This document shows, piece after piece, positions 15,155-27,480 of a stretch of 64,000 nucleotides of DNA (position 1 is its first letter; every line of letters starts with the position of its first letter). The notes under the pieces were generated by a model. That model searched no databases. It was not told where the DNA came from and saw nothing but the letters and a program-made list of their open reading frames with translations. The stretch covers positions 8,504,972-8,568,971 of the forward strand of contig JAQFVV010006199.1 of assembly GCA_028023455.1 (NCBI GenBank). Direction: 5' to 3'. The position numbers were made by a program, and so were the translations under genes. Source of the stretch: Epiperipatus broadwayi (Eukaryota; Onychophora; Udeonychophora; Euonychophora; Peripatidae).

Positions 15155-16259
15155 GATGGAAAAATATGTAATTTTAGAGAGAGGGAGTGTGTGAAATTAA
15201 TTTAAATCACATAATAATAATTTTTTTTAAAAAAGAAAAGGGTTTGGTGGTAATTAGTCTTTAATTTTAGTTTAGCAGCTGACTTGAGAGAATAAAGATT
15301 GGAGGACTTTTGTTGTTTAAAAATCAAATGAGAAGTTCAGCCAATACATTTGATTGGATGTAATTGATTCCTAGTTAATCTGTCATGGAGGAGAATATGC
15401 ACAGTGGTAATATTGATAAAAATCAATTATTAGTTGAACTGGGTGCAATTGTTTTACAAAATTTGAAATAATGGAAAATAAAATTATGTCAGGATAAATT
15501 TAATATATGTTCCCTTAAAGCCTGAAGCCACATTGAGCTGTCTATGGTTGAACCAGTGTAGGTACTGACCTATAAAAGAGTTTAAATATGAAATGAGATA
15601 CAAGAAGTTGCTTTAAAATTATTACTTAATTGGGATAAATCTGTTGCCACCCTTGATTAAATATCTATTTATAAGAAAAATAATTTAGTCATTGATCTTA
15701 TTTGTTCATTTATGTCTTTTGCAAATTTTTATTTAAAAGACGTGATCTATCTATAACAGGGGTGGGCAAGATGTTGACTGCAAAGCTGACATGAACATTG
15801 ACAAATTATTGTGATGAATTCAGAGCTGATCTGAATAGAAAAAATAAAAAAAGTAAAATTTAAAATTATTCTATTTAAAAATAATTAAATTTAAAATGAC
15901 ACCTGTTTTTATTGTCGATCTCAAAAATAAACCCAGGTTGGAAGAAGCTGAAAAGAATTAAATTGTTGTTTAATGCTAGAGCTAAATTTCTTATAAATAT
16001 TCAATTGCCATTTTCCTGAGGAAAAATGAAAATAACTTGTCCACAAGGATTTTAATGAACTGATTTTAAAAGAAAGAAGTTGTGAACTTTTTAAAATGTT
16101 TTGTGTAGTAATTTAATAATTGTAGTTTAACCTTTTATATTTCGGATGACAGAGGAACATCTTTTGGCCAATTCTCCTCCTGGTGAATTTTTTTGTAAGT
16201 ATTATACATTAAAATGCATGTAAAATGGTATATTTTATTATAATAATTTTTTTCATGAA
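15155..16259. other. Intron segment; nothing recognised
   Basis: A/T-rich DNA without a recognisable frame. Part of it may be the 5' part of the Penelope-like element that follows, but no similarity could be seen. Confidence 0.45.
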
Positions 16260-16289
16260 GATTTTGCGCTAAAAGGCACAAAATTCAAA

Positions 16290-16777
16290 ATTTCCACTCT
16301 TACAATAGACATAAGCCCTGCCTTGACATGCTCAGCCATTGTCTGTTGCCATAGCTGTAAAGGAATCTATTGAAGTTTTGAAAAATATTCAATTGCCTGA
16401 TTTTGTTGTGAGTTTGATTGAACATTGCTTATTAAATACATTTTTTGTTTTTGATGATCAGATATATAAACAAGCATCAGGTTTAGCTCTGGGTTCATCA
16501 ATTTCTCCAGAATTGGCTTCCATTTTATGGAGAACTTGAAAAAGAAAATTTTGATATCAGCAATTAATAATCCATCTGTATGACTGAAGTATGTTGATGA
16601 ATGCCTTTGTTATTTGGTCTCATGGTAAGCATGCTCTTGATGAATTTTTAATTTTTTTATTCTTTTCACAATAACATAAAATTTATTGTGGAATAAAAAA
16701 TTATAACCAACTTCCATTCTTTGATGTTTTAATTGAAAAAAAAAAGGATTGTTCTTTATTCCATGACATATATATAT
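16290..16777 (+). pseudogene. Penelope-like reverse transcriptase, N-terminal and core fragment
   Basis: An open stretch from about 16339 to 16539 includes LPDFVVSLIEHCLLNTFF and IYKQASGLALGSSISPELAS, which match the PLE RT block 'F.F....Y.Q..G.AMGSP.SP.LA'. Downstream, in shifted frames, come a catalytic-site remnant at about 16590-16604 (TATGTTGATGAATGC, reading YVDEC where YVDDC is expected), then an IWSHGKHALDEFL block and LPFFDVLIEKK. The second catalytic Asp is lost in this reading and the frame shifts just after it, so the enzyme is dead. The fragment ends inside an AT run where the LTR-like repeat is inserted. Confidence 0.8.
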
Positions 16778-16781
16778 ATAT

Positions 16782-18877
16782 TGTAATGATATATAAATAT
16801 GCTGTTACATTAATTTAAAATAAAAACTAAGTTCGCAAATAAAAATAAATTTATTAAAAATCTAAAAGCTAAAAAAAATTAAAGAGTTGTTAAATGTATA
16901 TATATTCGCACAGATGCAAAACTTTAAAAATATTTTTTTTTAATAAATAAAAGTATTTGAACATACTTTGTTATAAAAAAGTACAAGATTTAAAGATAAA
17001 ATATTTTTGTAAATGGAAATGATTGTTTTATAAATTAATTGAAAAGCAAGCTAGCCCTTGGGGCTCTTGTATAATTAAAAAGTCTGATGAAAGATAGATA
17101 AGAAAATAAAGAAATTAGCTTGACCAATGGAAGCACCAAGCCTCTCGGACCTTAATGAAAATGATTGGAACAGTGACATTTTGTTTTTTTAATCTGGAGG
17201 ATTACTATAAAAAGAGAAATATTGAATTCCAGACAGTTCCAGCTGTTTTGTGTTTGAGAGGTATGATAGGACGCACATATCATATTCTATTTAAAAAAAA
17301 TGAAATGACTGTAATACCGGAATGGAACCAGCTAATGCCACCTCCAGAACATCAGATCGGTCTTCCAATGGAGATGTCATGGGAATGAAAAACATGAACC
17401 TGGACTCTTCTACCGTGAGCTATGAACTTTACAAATTAACAAAAAAAAAGTAATTAAGAACTTTTGTCAATTTTTTTTAAAGATTCAGCTAATCTAAATT
17501 TTAAAATGAACTCTTATTTGATTTTCAAATTGATAATTAATGTTTAAATTATATATATTTGAGCTTGCTAAAAAAAATCATTTCCATTTTTTTTATTTCT
17601 ATTAATATTTATTCGTATAAATTATTTAAATGCATGAAATTTAAGTTGGGTATGGACGTTGCGTGGATTCATTAGCGGTTAATTATGTTGTGGATTTCAT
17701 ATTCGATTAGAATATATAGGTCATCGATGTCAATGCAGCATCTTATGATGAATGCCATTGGGTTTCTTGTATTCCCTCTGCAATTGATGTTATCAATGAC
17801 TTTGTATTTTGATCGGTTATGTTTATTTTGAAATGTTTTTAACCATGGAATCTATGCAGCCGATCTATACTCAACATTATAAAACAAATTTTATAAAATT
17901 CATCTGTGTGAATTTATATAAATGTTAAATTTAAGTTGGGCATGAATGGCTATATAAATTTGTAAAGTTATATTAATTAATTAGAGGAGGGTAATCTTAG
18001 GTTATTTGTTTTGTAGTTAGATTGGGTCAATGGATTGGATATATCGGTGTAATTAGTAGATGTAGTATGAGGTTCGCTACATGCAGAATCACTGTATATG
18101 CCGCACAACCCCTTTTGCTTATGGATGGGATTGTAAGTTGGCAAAAGAGACCGCAATCCCTTCCTATAGAGTTTTTATTTTATTGTTCTTCTTGCCATAC
18201 AGATATAACATTCCTGTATTGGACAAGAGTCAATGTCTTCTCTAACTATACTGTTCAGATGTACATTCCTGACAGTATATTATATTAGTGCTGTTGTATT
18301 TTCATGCTACATTGAATACATCAATGTATCAGATGGATTGACGCCGGTTTGACTGCGAACTTTTGGCCTAAGGTTAAATAACGGATAGAATATTTTCTTT
18401 TCAAATGCAAATCTATGTAGTCTATTTATACTCAACGATCTTAATAAAAAAATATTAAATTCATTTATACTCGACAATCTTAAAATAGGTATAAATTTCA
18501 TCTGTGTGGATGATTTAAAATCTTAAAATAATAATTTAAATTAAAAATTAATATTAAAATCTAAATAATAAATGTTATTCCTCAAATTTAAAATGATTAT
18601 ATATGTGCGTAAATAAATATTGTTTGTGTATTAATTACTAGCAGTGGCTTTTATTTTTTTTATATTTAAGATATAAATTAAAAGATATATATTATTATCT
18701 CTGCATCTCAACTGAGCTAGTGACAATGGGCTAACGGTCTAAATATAAAATAAAGTGGGATCTTAACAGCACGTATCTGCCTACTTTATAAATTTTTTAG
18801 GTTCATGTGCCTAGATGGCGCCCCTGTAGTGCAGATTATGGTAAGATTCGATCTTCACTTTCTTTTGGATCGTTATA
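16782..18877 (+). mobile_element. 2.1-kb LTR-like repeat, copy A (probable solo LTR), inserted in the PLE
   Basis: This unit begins TGTAATGATATATAAATATG and ends GATCGTTATA, so its tips form a short inverted pair (TGTAAC/GTTATA, comparing with copy B). It is flanked by ATAT on both sides. Copy B at 53134-55202 matches along its full length. It contains a TATA box (tataaaaag at 17206-17214), a second conserved block near 18022-18360, and an AATAAA signal near 18750. It has no coding frame of its own, as expected of a solo LTR. Its insertion splits the PLE reverse-transcriptase coding region, so it is younger than the PLE copy. Confidence 0.75.
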
Positions 18878-18882
18878 ATATA

Positions 18883-19395
18883 GAAAGCAAACACACACTG
18901 GGAGATATCTACATTTTTCTTGTCATACACTATCCAGCACAATTATTGTCAGTGGTAAAGATATTAAATAGAACTAAGAGACTTTCTTGTGACAGCCATT
19001 TTCATCAAGATATTTATGCTACTAAAACAAAATGCTTCTTCATAATGTTTTTGATCACATGATTATTAATAGGGCTTTTTTTATATAATAGAAAAAAGAT
19101 TTTGATATTTCAAAAATTAAGACTATTCTACCATATATAAAGGGAGTACCTAATAGAATTGGTAATGTTTTAAGAAAAAATAATATCCCTACAATTTATA
19201 CTACATTTAAAAAAAATAATAAAATATTTCTATGCCCTAAAGATAAAATTCTTTTGGAGTCTCATAGTGTGTATGAAATTCCTTGTGGAGTTTGTTTACA
19301 TTCATACATTGGACAGACCAATCTAAAATAAACATAAAATAGTTATTACATTCTAGAGATGTCTGCCCATCCTTGCATATGTATTAAATGGATTA
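18883..19395 (+). pseudogene. Penelope-like element: end of RT, linker and GIY-YIG endonuclease fragment
   Basis: Reading resumes with RKQTHTGRYLHF, then in a shifted frame HYPAQLLSVVKILNRTKRLS, the thumb and linker block typical of PLEs. Around 19125-19160 comes PYIKGVPNRIGNVLRKNNI. Around 19270-19325 VYEIPCGVCLHSYIGQT is the start of the GIY-YIG endonuclease fold, where the VY and YIG motifs lie. The endonuclease is then cut off by the hammerhead-bearing repeat. Several stops and frameshifts interrupt it. Confidence 0.8.
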
Positions 19396-19399
19396 TGTC

Positions 19400-19772
19400 C
19401 TGTACATGTGGGGTTCAGATTGACCTTAGGTCAACATGAGTGTGACAAGAATCTCAGCTTTAGGGTGGCCTTCGAGCATTCCATCATCAGATTTTCAATT
19501 GGATGGATGGTTGAAGAGTTGGAGTGTGTAGTGGATTGGAGCCTGTCCATTAAAGTATGAAGGTTGTCTATCTTAATATATATCTGAGCACTTATACTGT
19601 ATATGTGTGGGAGATGATAATCTGAACCAACTGATGATTGCTGGTTTAGCATGAAATACGTATATTGGTGATTATTTATCTTTTCAGCATGTATGTACTT
19701 TAGTGAATCAGTGTTATTAGATGGAGTGGAGAGTGTTGGGTTGTGTGAAAGTCTATGCTCATATACCCTATA
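19400..19772 (+). mobile_element. Hammerhead-bearing short repeat, copy 1 (inside the PLE)
   Basis: Starts near atgtggggttcag and ends near ctcatataccctatata. It shows family similarity to repeats at 25738, 38880, 39173, 39569 and 46283. PLE coding sequence lies on both sides (GIY-YIG before, C-terminal part after), so it is an insertion in the PLE unless this PLE lineage carries it internally. The ends are approximate. Confidence 0.75.
19617..19675 (+). ncRNA. Type I hammerhead ribozyme, copy 1
   Basis: In order: stem I 5' side AUAAUC, bulge UGA, ACCAA; core CUGAUGA; stem II UUGCU/AGCAU around loop GGUUU; core GAA; stem III AUA/UAU with loop CG, including A15.1 and U16.1; A at position 17; stem I 3' side UUGGU, GAUUAU. 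All invariant core bases are present. The predicted cleavage is after A19664. The first stem II pair is U-U in this copy. The very short stem III suggests weak monomer activity, as known for type I hammerheads that work best as dimers. Confidence 0.8.
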
Positions 19773-19784
19773 TATAAAATAAGA

Positions 19785-20115
19785 AGAATACATTTTGGTA
19801 GTTAGAGAAAAATCTAATTCATCAGCCATTTATTCATATATTAAATTAACAAATCATCACATCAATTTTAATCAAACATATATTTTGGAAAAAATTGAAC
19901 AATAAAGACCAGAGACTGCTAAGGGAAGCTATAGAGATTTTTAAAAGACCTAAGAGCATAAATGAAAAGTGAAAATTTAAAAAAATTAACAAGATTTGGA
20001 AAAAGATATTGGGGGATAAAATATTTTTTAAAACTTCTCAACCAATAGAATTTAAGAATGAGGAAAAAATAACAAAAGAAAAAAATAATGATTTTAAATC
20101 TCACCACAAACATTT
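19785..20115 (+). pseudogene. Penelope-like element C-terminal fragment
   Basis: The + strand carries INFNQTYILEKIEQ-like residues around 19858-19905 and then LREAIEIFKRPKSINE around 19917-19964. This is the conserved tail that follows GIY-YIG in PLEs. A similar tail appears at 40036-40320 (MRESIEILKR), so at least two related PLE copies are present in this gene. No intact stop or terminal repeat was identified downstream. Confidence 0.7.
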
Positions 20116-20572
20116 TTATGATTTTAGAAAGAAGAAGCTTTGAGGAAAGTATTTGTTATTGTACTGAAATGTCAGCTACTTAGCTATTATATTTTTATTA
20201 CACAGTAGTTCTGGAAATAATAATATGAATGTGTATATATATAGTTTTATGTTTGAAATGTAGATTTGAGCTGTTAATTATATATGAGATCATAGTGCAT
20301 GAATAGAAAGATATGAAAGAAGAGACAAAAATTATCATGCACTTATGTAAAGAATATTATAAATATATTTAAACTTTATTAAATTTAAAATTTATATTTA
20401 AGATGAAATGAAAAATTTCTTAAATTTTTCCTACTGTCTATCAAATCATTTAAGTTTAGCTTCTGACCCATCAATGGAAATTCATTTTTTGTTTTTATTT
20501 CTTTCATATGTGTTGCATTTTTAGAACATTTTTTTTTATTAGGAGTGTCAAAAATGTTGAAGTTGAAAGAGA

Positions 20573-21720
20573 ATTCATATTAATTTTTAAACAGCAGTTT
20601 TATAACTTAGGCACATGTAATGTAATGTTATAATACCTCAATGATATTTTGTTGAGTACAGAGGATACTATCAAACAAAATCACATAATAGAGAGTTTGG
20701 AAAAAAATAAGAGGCCATCTTATCTTTTGTACCTAAATTCAATTATATAAGTCACTCTAAATTGTTTTGGTTTGAGAGTGTGCAGATGTTTCTTTATTCA
20801 CTTTACACTCATTAATTTCTATATATTAACATTTGGGAAATTTTTCAATTTACTGCATATTATTATTAAGAAATATTAGAATGTAATATTCAATTTTATT
20901 TACTAATGCAGTGATTGTATGTAATTTTTAAACAGCAGGGATTTACACCTAAGCACATGTATTGTAATGTTATAATAGTTCAACAATGTTTTGTTGAATA
21001 TGGAAGATACTCTCAAACCAAAGCACAAGGTAGAGACTTTGGAAAAGATAAAAGAAGTCACCTTATCTTTTGTACCTAAATTCAGTTACATAGACCAATC
21101 TAAAGCATCTTAGTATGAAAATGGGAAGATGTTTGTTTATTCACTTTGCATCCATTAATTTCTTTCTATATATTAACATACTCAAAATTTTTCATTTTAC
21201 TTACATGTTAATATTACAAAATATTAGAAATTATGTAATATTCAATTTTATTTACTAGCACAGTGATCATATGTAATTTTTAAACAGCAGGGATTTAAAA
21301 CATATAGAAAGAAATTATTGATAAAATTAAGTGAATAAAGAAACATCTTCACTCTCTCAAACAAAGATGTTTTAGATTGACTTATATAATTGAATTTAGT
21401 ACAAAAGATAAGATGGTCTCTCTTATCTTTTCCAAAGTCTCTATCTTGTGGTATTTTTATATTAGACTATTTCCATCATCTAATATGAGTATTGATTGTC
21501 TTTAGAAAAATTTAACTTTATTTAAATATTCCAGATACATTCAACTGTTAGTAATAGCACATCAAACAGGTTAGCATATGCACTGCTTTGGGTTGAGAGT
21601 ATTTTCTGTACTTAGAAAAATATCATTGAGCTATTATAACAACATTCCAGCACATGTACCTAGATTATAAACCCTTACTGTTTAAAAATTATGATAACTG
21701 TACTAATAAATAAAATTGAA
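20573..21720. repeat. About 350-bp repeat: two tandem copies and one inverted copy
   Basis: Unit 1 (20573-20921) and unit 2 (20922-21273) are direct repeats containing taatttttaaacagcag, 'cacatgta.tgtaatgttataat', 'cttatcttttgtacctaaattca' and 'gatgttt.tttattcactt'. Unit 3 (about 21290-21720) is the same sequence inverted, with an extra block of about 120 bp at 21452-21575. The ends of the basic unit are uncertain. No hammerhead core was found in it. Confidence 0.75.
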
Positions 21721-23054
21721 TATTACATAATGTAACTAAACAAAAAATAATCTAGTTAAATATAATCAAAAATTTTAATGGAATTATCCATATTTAAACT
21801 ATTAATAATGTGATTTAACTAAACAAAATGAATGTGATCAAAGTACATTACCAGTTCAAACAAAATTAGACAAATAAAATTAAGATTATTAAATTATATT
21901 AAGATTTTAGACCAAAGAAATTATAGCTGCAGATCACAAGATAGGCAAAAATATTTCAACAAAATGAAATTAATCTAATTGAAATACATTAGAATAGAAA
22001 TTTTTGATACCTTATGTGATTTATTTTCAGACAGTCCAAAAAAAACAAAAAGCGTTGATATCCTATAAAATTTAATACAAAGATAGAAAATATACAAATT
22101 ACTCTACTTTTTACATCAGAGCATTTGTTTGATTTATTCAAAAATGTTTAACTACTAATTATGCCATCTGATAAACCTTTATTTTTGCTATATATTAAAT
22201 TCTCTATCCAAAGTCAAATAAAATGGTTAGGCAAAAAAATACTATGATTGAACACTAAACAATAATGATTGATCATCAGTGATCCTTTATCACAACATAA
22301 TTTATTCTAGCATTTATAATATTGAATTTTATCACAAACTTTAATAATTATTCTACATGATTGTGTATAATATTTAACAAAGCAAATTATTTTTGTTTCA
22401 ATATAACAGATATTAAAATTTGATCTATTTTTGATATGTTAAATTTCCAATTTACATATATTTTCAATAAAAATGTTTAATTGAAAAAGTATCTTGCAAT
22501 CTCTGTTCATCTTTTCTTCTTATTTATCACATTAAGGTAATAATGAAATTTTGGTGGGAAGTGTAAATTTAAAGCAATAAATTTATTTTTATTATGATAA
22601 GGTTTTGCTTAAATTTAAAAAACTGTTTTAAAGACTTATTTACGTTTTTTCTGATTTATTTGTGAGTCTTTATTTTAGAATAACCTCTTAGCCAATTTTT
22701 TTTTATTAAATAAAAGTCCATTTAAAATTATTAAATAAAATAAATTTCAATATATAATAAACCCAATTGAAAATAATGATATATTAATAATCTGTGCAAT
22801 AACTAAAAAAAAGAAATTATTAAATAAGATATCATTGTACTATGTTGGATATTGTATGTATATAATAATTAAATATATTAAATAATAATAAATATTAACA
22901 TTATTTAATAGTTTATTTAATTATTACAGATGATAATCTCTATGTTTATAAGTATGTATGTGTGTGTGCCATGCAAACAATACTGTATTATTTTTAATAA
23001 TTTAAATAAGCTCTTATGCATATAATTGCTTTACAAACTCATATTTTTTTATAG
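21721..23054. other. Intron segment before exon 2; nothing recognised
   Basis: A/T-rich intron without recognised frames or repeats. It ends in the acceptor ttttttataggt of the next Rab23 exon. Confidence 0.5.
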
Positions 23055-23131
23055 GTGCACAGGCCTGTGTGCTTACATTTTCCACTATAGATAGATCTTC
23101 CTTTGAAGCGATCCAATCATGGAAGAAAAAA
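23055..23131 (+). CDS. Rab23: Rab23 internal exon after switch II
   Basis: The exon starts with GT, completing the Gly codon split from 1994, and then reads 25 codons, AQACVLTFSTIDRSSFEAIQ and SWKKK. It corresponds to the Rab23 stretch that in vertebrates reads GAQACVLVFSTTDRESFEAV (family knowledge), the beta-strand and helix after switch II. The acceptor is ttataggt and the donor is gtaagt after AAA, leaving phase 0. The next exon starts in phase 0 with GTTGAAGAT. No stop is present in this frame. Confidence 0.95.
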
Positions 23132-23635
23132 GTAAGTTGGATACATTTACATTAATTTTATTATTTAATAAGCAGATATTTTTGGTCATTATAATTAGTT
23201 TATAATTAATATATAAAATTTATAATTAGTAATTATGAATTGTTACTAGATGGAATTCATAAATTAGTTTAATTAATAAATTTAATTGTATTGTACTTTT
23301 ATATATATATTTAACTGGATTGATATCCGATTCAAGGGTTTTACTGCCAAAATTAAAAACTTAATTTTTGTTAAATCTTATCTAATGTTAAATTTTTATT
23401 ATTATTTAAAAAGAGTAGTGTATTGAAACACCTACTTGTTTATATTTAAAAATAGATCGTTTTAATGTTTTTAAAATTGTGTTTATAAAATAGTTTACTT
23501 TCACTGCTTGTTTTTTTTTAATCAATTTGATTGCCTATTTTTATTCCTGTTGCTTTTATTTTAATCATTTTTAAAGTTAATTCTAAAAGCAGAGATTTAA
23601 TTGTGTTGTTGTTTTTGTTTCAATAATCCCTGGTT
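23132..23635. other. Intron segment; nothing recognised
   Basis: A/T-rich intron with no recognised features. Confidence 0.5.
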
Positions 23636-25450
23636 GGAATTCTTAAATTAGATTGAGCGGGAAATTAATATTTGCCCTGCCTGAGGCATAGAATTAGATA
23701 CTAAGGAAAGTTTCACGGGAAATGTAGCGAGGCAACAATAGCCCGCCAATTTATTTTTAGAGAAAGAGAGAGATTCAGTCTTCCAGAAGACACTTGGATT
23801 ATCTCCTGCTGAGAGTTATACCATTTTGGGTAGCAGTTCAGACATTTAATTCCTGTTAAAAACTTGCAATTATTAACAGACTTCGTTGCTGTGCAAGATG
23901 TCAAAATCTATCGCTATGAGTTTTGCCATCATCAGGATGTCTTGCTAACTTAAACAAAGGATGGACCCATGCCTGCCAGCTCTCCTTCAGTCATGCCATG
24001 AGCCTCTAAAATAAACACTGCCTCTACCTTGCCGCTGTCAAAGGACCTGAAAATGGACTAAAGATAAACATGCGCACTCTATGCGAACTGTGCTTTATCG
24101 TAAGATGAAATTTTCTTTTATTCTTTCCAGGGTAAATTCTTTTAGTTAAATCTCCACTCAATCTAATAAATCTGTAATCTAAATTAAGATTTAACCTCAT
24201 ATTGATTAGCTATATTTATTCTCTTTTATTGTACTTTGCCGTGTGTCTGGAGAGTAACATGTGAGATTTTTATGCCTAACTTTTACTAAATGCTTTGGTA
24301 GTCATGTATATTTTGAATGCTTACCTATAATTATTTTAGTAGCCCAGAATTAATTTTAAATACTTTGTTTGCACTTTTGCAAACCACCAAATCTTTTGGC
24401 TGGAGACTTTATTTTCATAGTTTTCATTTCGTATATCTCTGAAAGCGGAAACTATAATTGTTTTTGCTTTGTAATTTTATAAGTCACCAGCAGGAAGATA
24501 ATATTTATCCCTTTTGTAAATTATAGGTGAGAGAGACTTTCGTTGCTAAAGTATTTATAGCTTTCATATTTTCGTACTCGTGCACTCTCTGATAGATTTA
24601 TTTGTATTTACTTGTATAGCTTAAAATTTATCAGAGCGTGTACTCAGAACTTGTGTCATAAATTTAATTCTTAATTATAATTATTTGTAATTCATTTTCT
24701 TTAATTGCTGGGGCAGACATAACTGATTTTCTAATGATTTACTCGTCTCCTATTGAGACCTTTAATTCTTAGATTAGTTTTCGCCAATTGTTTGGATGGG
24801 GATTCGCCAGTTTTATTTGTTTGTTTTCCTTTCATTCTGAAACATATTTGTCATGGGTTCTTGAGGTAAATCAATCATCTTGGCTTTGAATGTAGTTTTA
24901 AGATGCAGCTTCTACTGGCATATGACATTTTGGGTCCCGAAACATTTTTTTTTCAGGTCTAGAAAAGCTCACTGGCACTGGTTTCATTGATTTATTTGAA
25001 GAACGTATTGTTTTCATACATGTGAATGGGAAGACCAACATTTAGATGACTTCTCTTCTGAAAGAAATTTGCTCCCTCCCTTTTATAATTCACTATTGGA
25101 AGATCGGTCTGTCTGTTAGAGCATTGCATTTTTGTCTTTCTGGTACACGCCTGAGATAACCCTATTGGTTTTCATGTAAACTTTTTCTTACAAGTTATTT
25201 TGCTCTTAAATAAAATTTTAAAATTTGTTTAAACTTAATTTGGCTGACGTTTGTCTTTGTGCTTTTATTTCTCAATTGTCTGAACAATATTTAAGATATC
25301 TTGTTTCTCCCTGAGTTTAGTCCAGCACCTTTTGGTTTGCATATCCTGTCCACCCTTAAAATAAATGTCTAGTTCCAATTTTTGGACTAGTGGTGCCCGT
25401 GTGGTCAGTATATGCAAATCAAAGATCTTTCGTCCGATACAATATATATA
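23636..25450. repeat. Less A/T-rich segment, possible LTR-type element remnant
   Basis: Composition shifts noticeably here (blocks such as gcgggaaatta, gccctgcctgaggc, ccatgcctgccagctctcc). No frame of any length is present. A block near 24931-24946, ttgggtcccgaaaca, resembles leader sequence next to LTR element primer sites. I found no second copy in the window, so the repeat nature is inferred from composition only. A regulatory element of the host gene is the main alternative. Confidence 0.3.
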
Positions 25451-25461
25451 TATATACACCA

Positions 25462-25575
25462 GTAAGGATCATGGCACAGCAGTTATGTCATCATTCTGCA
25501 TTATTTATGATTTAGAATTCAAATCTGGATGTAATTCAGAAAAAAAATATCAGGTTCTAATTAAGCTTGAGATTT
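25462..25575 (+). mobile_element. tRNA-derived SINE fragment
   Basis: The sequence atggcacagcagttatg resembles an A box and agaattcaaatctgg resembles a B box at tRNA-like spacing. It is followed by a tail with an A-run and 'caggttctaattaag'. It shares layout and words with the minus-strand copies at 58455-58560 and 62380-62515. Confidence 0.5.
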
Positions 25576-25737
25576 TTTTAAAGTAATGGGCCTATAATCA
25601 ACTCATATAAGCATTGATATTGTTAGAATTTGCAGGATTAGAGAAAAATAATCAATATTATTAAAATAATAAAATGATTTATTAATAACTGAAATACTGG
25701 CTTATTATATACCTGTATTAATTAATATATGTAATAT

Positions 25738-25845
25738 ATAGGGTATATGAGCACAGACTTTCACACGACCCACCACTCACCACTCTATCCCATAACACTG
25801 ATACACTTGACCATATATATGCTGAAAAAATGATTTAATGTTTAG
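25738..25845 (-). mobile_element. Hammerhead-family short repeat, truncated copy
   Basis: On the minus strand this is the 3' part of the family (ending gtctgtgctcatatacccta). It matches 46283 onward: 'gagcacagactttcacacgacccaccactcaccactctatcccataacactgatacac'-type sequence. The ribozyme part is missing. Confidence 0.65.
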
Positions 25846-26229
25846 GAGGATGTGGTGGTGTGGAGTATGATCCATATACTTACCACTATACTACTATTTC
25901 CATGTAAAGCATCAATATTATTGAAAACATCTAATTGTGAACAGAAAATCTTATTTTCCTACTTCATGTTCCATTTAAATTAGTTTATTCTAATAAAATA
26001 AAATAATTTTATAAAATTCATTATTCTTGTCCCTTATTCTGCAAAATTATTAATTTTATCATCGTAATGTAAATTTTCATATTATTTATGTCCACTAGAT
26101 AGAATATCAATTTATACAATCTTTCTTGAGTTATAGACGTTTTTAAGTAATTTTTTATTAATTTTAATTTAGAAAAACAAAAAACAAATTTGTTGTATAT
26201 ATAAATACATAACATGTGAATTTAATGAT

Positions 26230-27480
26230 AAATTTAATCCAGTGAGAAATGGCTTTAAAACATATTTGGATAATAAAAGCAGGATTATTAGAGAAAAAAA
26301 TAGAAGACATTAATAAAGAGGAGATTGGAGATAAGACAATTATATGAATGGTAACATGATTTTTTTTATATATTGAAAAACATTTCTGTTATATAATGAA
26401 GAAATTGGTTTTATAAAAATAAAAAAAGGGATTATAAAACCATTAGTTAAGATGAAATTATTAAAGATCAATGAATTGATAACATTCCAATTAAGTCACT
26501 AAAGATTATGAAGGAAATGGTTTTAAGAGAAATAGCGGTTGTTTGCAATGCAATTTATAGTTCAGAAGAGTGATCAGATTTTCTTTCAACATTTATGATA
26601 ATTTTAAAAAAGGCATAATATGGTAAAATGTGAGAATTTAAAAAGTTTAATTTTATATATTGTTAGAATGTCAAAAGTCTTGAATAGATATATTTATAGT
26701 AGACTATGTTAGTATTTATGTAAGGAGCAATAGAGATTTACTGAAAGACAATCAATAGACACAGTTATTGAAGGATATGTCAAAAGAGGAAGAGAGGCTT
26801 ATTTTATTTTGAAAAGAATCTTGATAGGATTATTTAGTTGAATACGTTAAATGGAATAGGGTGACTAAGAGAATTATGTATAAATTAGATGGTATTTTAA
26901 AGATTATATTATCTTTTTTTTTTCAGGAAAAATAAACATAATAAGAGCTATTGTTTTTTTTGTTTTTTTTGCATTAATAATTATTAAAGTGAGCTGCCAA
27001 ATGAATGTTGTCTTAATAAAGATGAAGTTAGCATTGGCAAGTTCATTGCATTAGAATAATGTATGCAGTGCTTTTGAATAGTGTGCTGAACTTGATATAA
27101 TGCTAACTAGAGTATATGGAATTTGGAGTAGAATTTAAAATGATAATTGGTTGAGAAGTTTACTGAGTAAGTTTATGTGTTTAATTATTTAGTAAGAAAA
27201 AGTTAAAAAAAAAGTAAGAGAGAAAGCAAATAAATATCACTAACTTTATAAGGATAGAATGGATTGAGCTGGAAATATTGTGAAGAGATAAATAAGTCTT
27301 TAAGTGAATTCCAAGACATTGTGAAAAATCTAGAAAAAAAAAGATCACATATTAAATGGATAGATAAAAAGGTTTGCTGGAGTGATATGTAGAAGAGAAG
27401 TTTGGATCAGACAAACTGTATTAAACTTGGAGGACTATATTATATTGGATTAATAATAGAAGAAAATGATAGTGGTGATG
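26230..27480 (+). pseudogene. Decayed LINE (RTE-like) reverse transcriptase
   Basis: Around 26465-26620 one frame reads IDNIPIKSLKIMKEMVLREI, then CNAIYSSEE, then a stop, then SDFLSTFMIILKKA. This is the eroded form of the LINE block 'G.DNIP.ELLK......CN.IY.....P..F..S..I.L.KK'. Around 26740-26800 RFTERQSIDTVIEGYVKRGR follows, matching the 'GFR.GRST.D.I' block. Stops are abundant and the catalytic box is not recognisable. Ends are approximate. Confidence 0.6.

Larger units (their letters stand above)
16260..20120 (+). mobile_element. Penelope-like element (RT plus GIY-YIG), broken by two nested insertions
   Basis: Three pieces of one PLE coding region lie in order on the + strand: the RT core at about 16290-16777, the end of the RT, linker and GIY-YIG at 18883-19395, and the C-terminal part at about 19785-20115. 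Between them sit a 2.1-kb LTR-like element (16782-18877) and a hammerhead-bearing repeat (about 19400-19772). The first junction can be read at protein level: the left piece ends SLFHDIY and the right piece begins RKQTHTGRYLHF, together a typical PLE block. PLE reverse transcriptases are related to telomerase and prime on nicked DNA; the GIY-YIG endonuclease makes the nick (family knowledge). All pieces carry stops and frameshifts. Confidence 0.85.

Noticed and set aside
19440-19500. Second hammerhead on the minus strand of the short repeat family (CTGATGATGG...CTCGAAGG)
   Set aside because: GAAA is not preserved in this copy, stem II is at most three pairs and no stem I complement is seen.
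19431-19829. 132-codon minus-strand open frame as a gene
   Set aside because: It is the antisense of the hammerhead-bearing repeat and has no similarity to a protein family.
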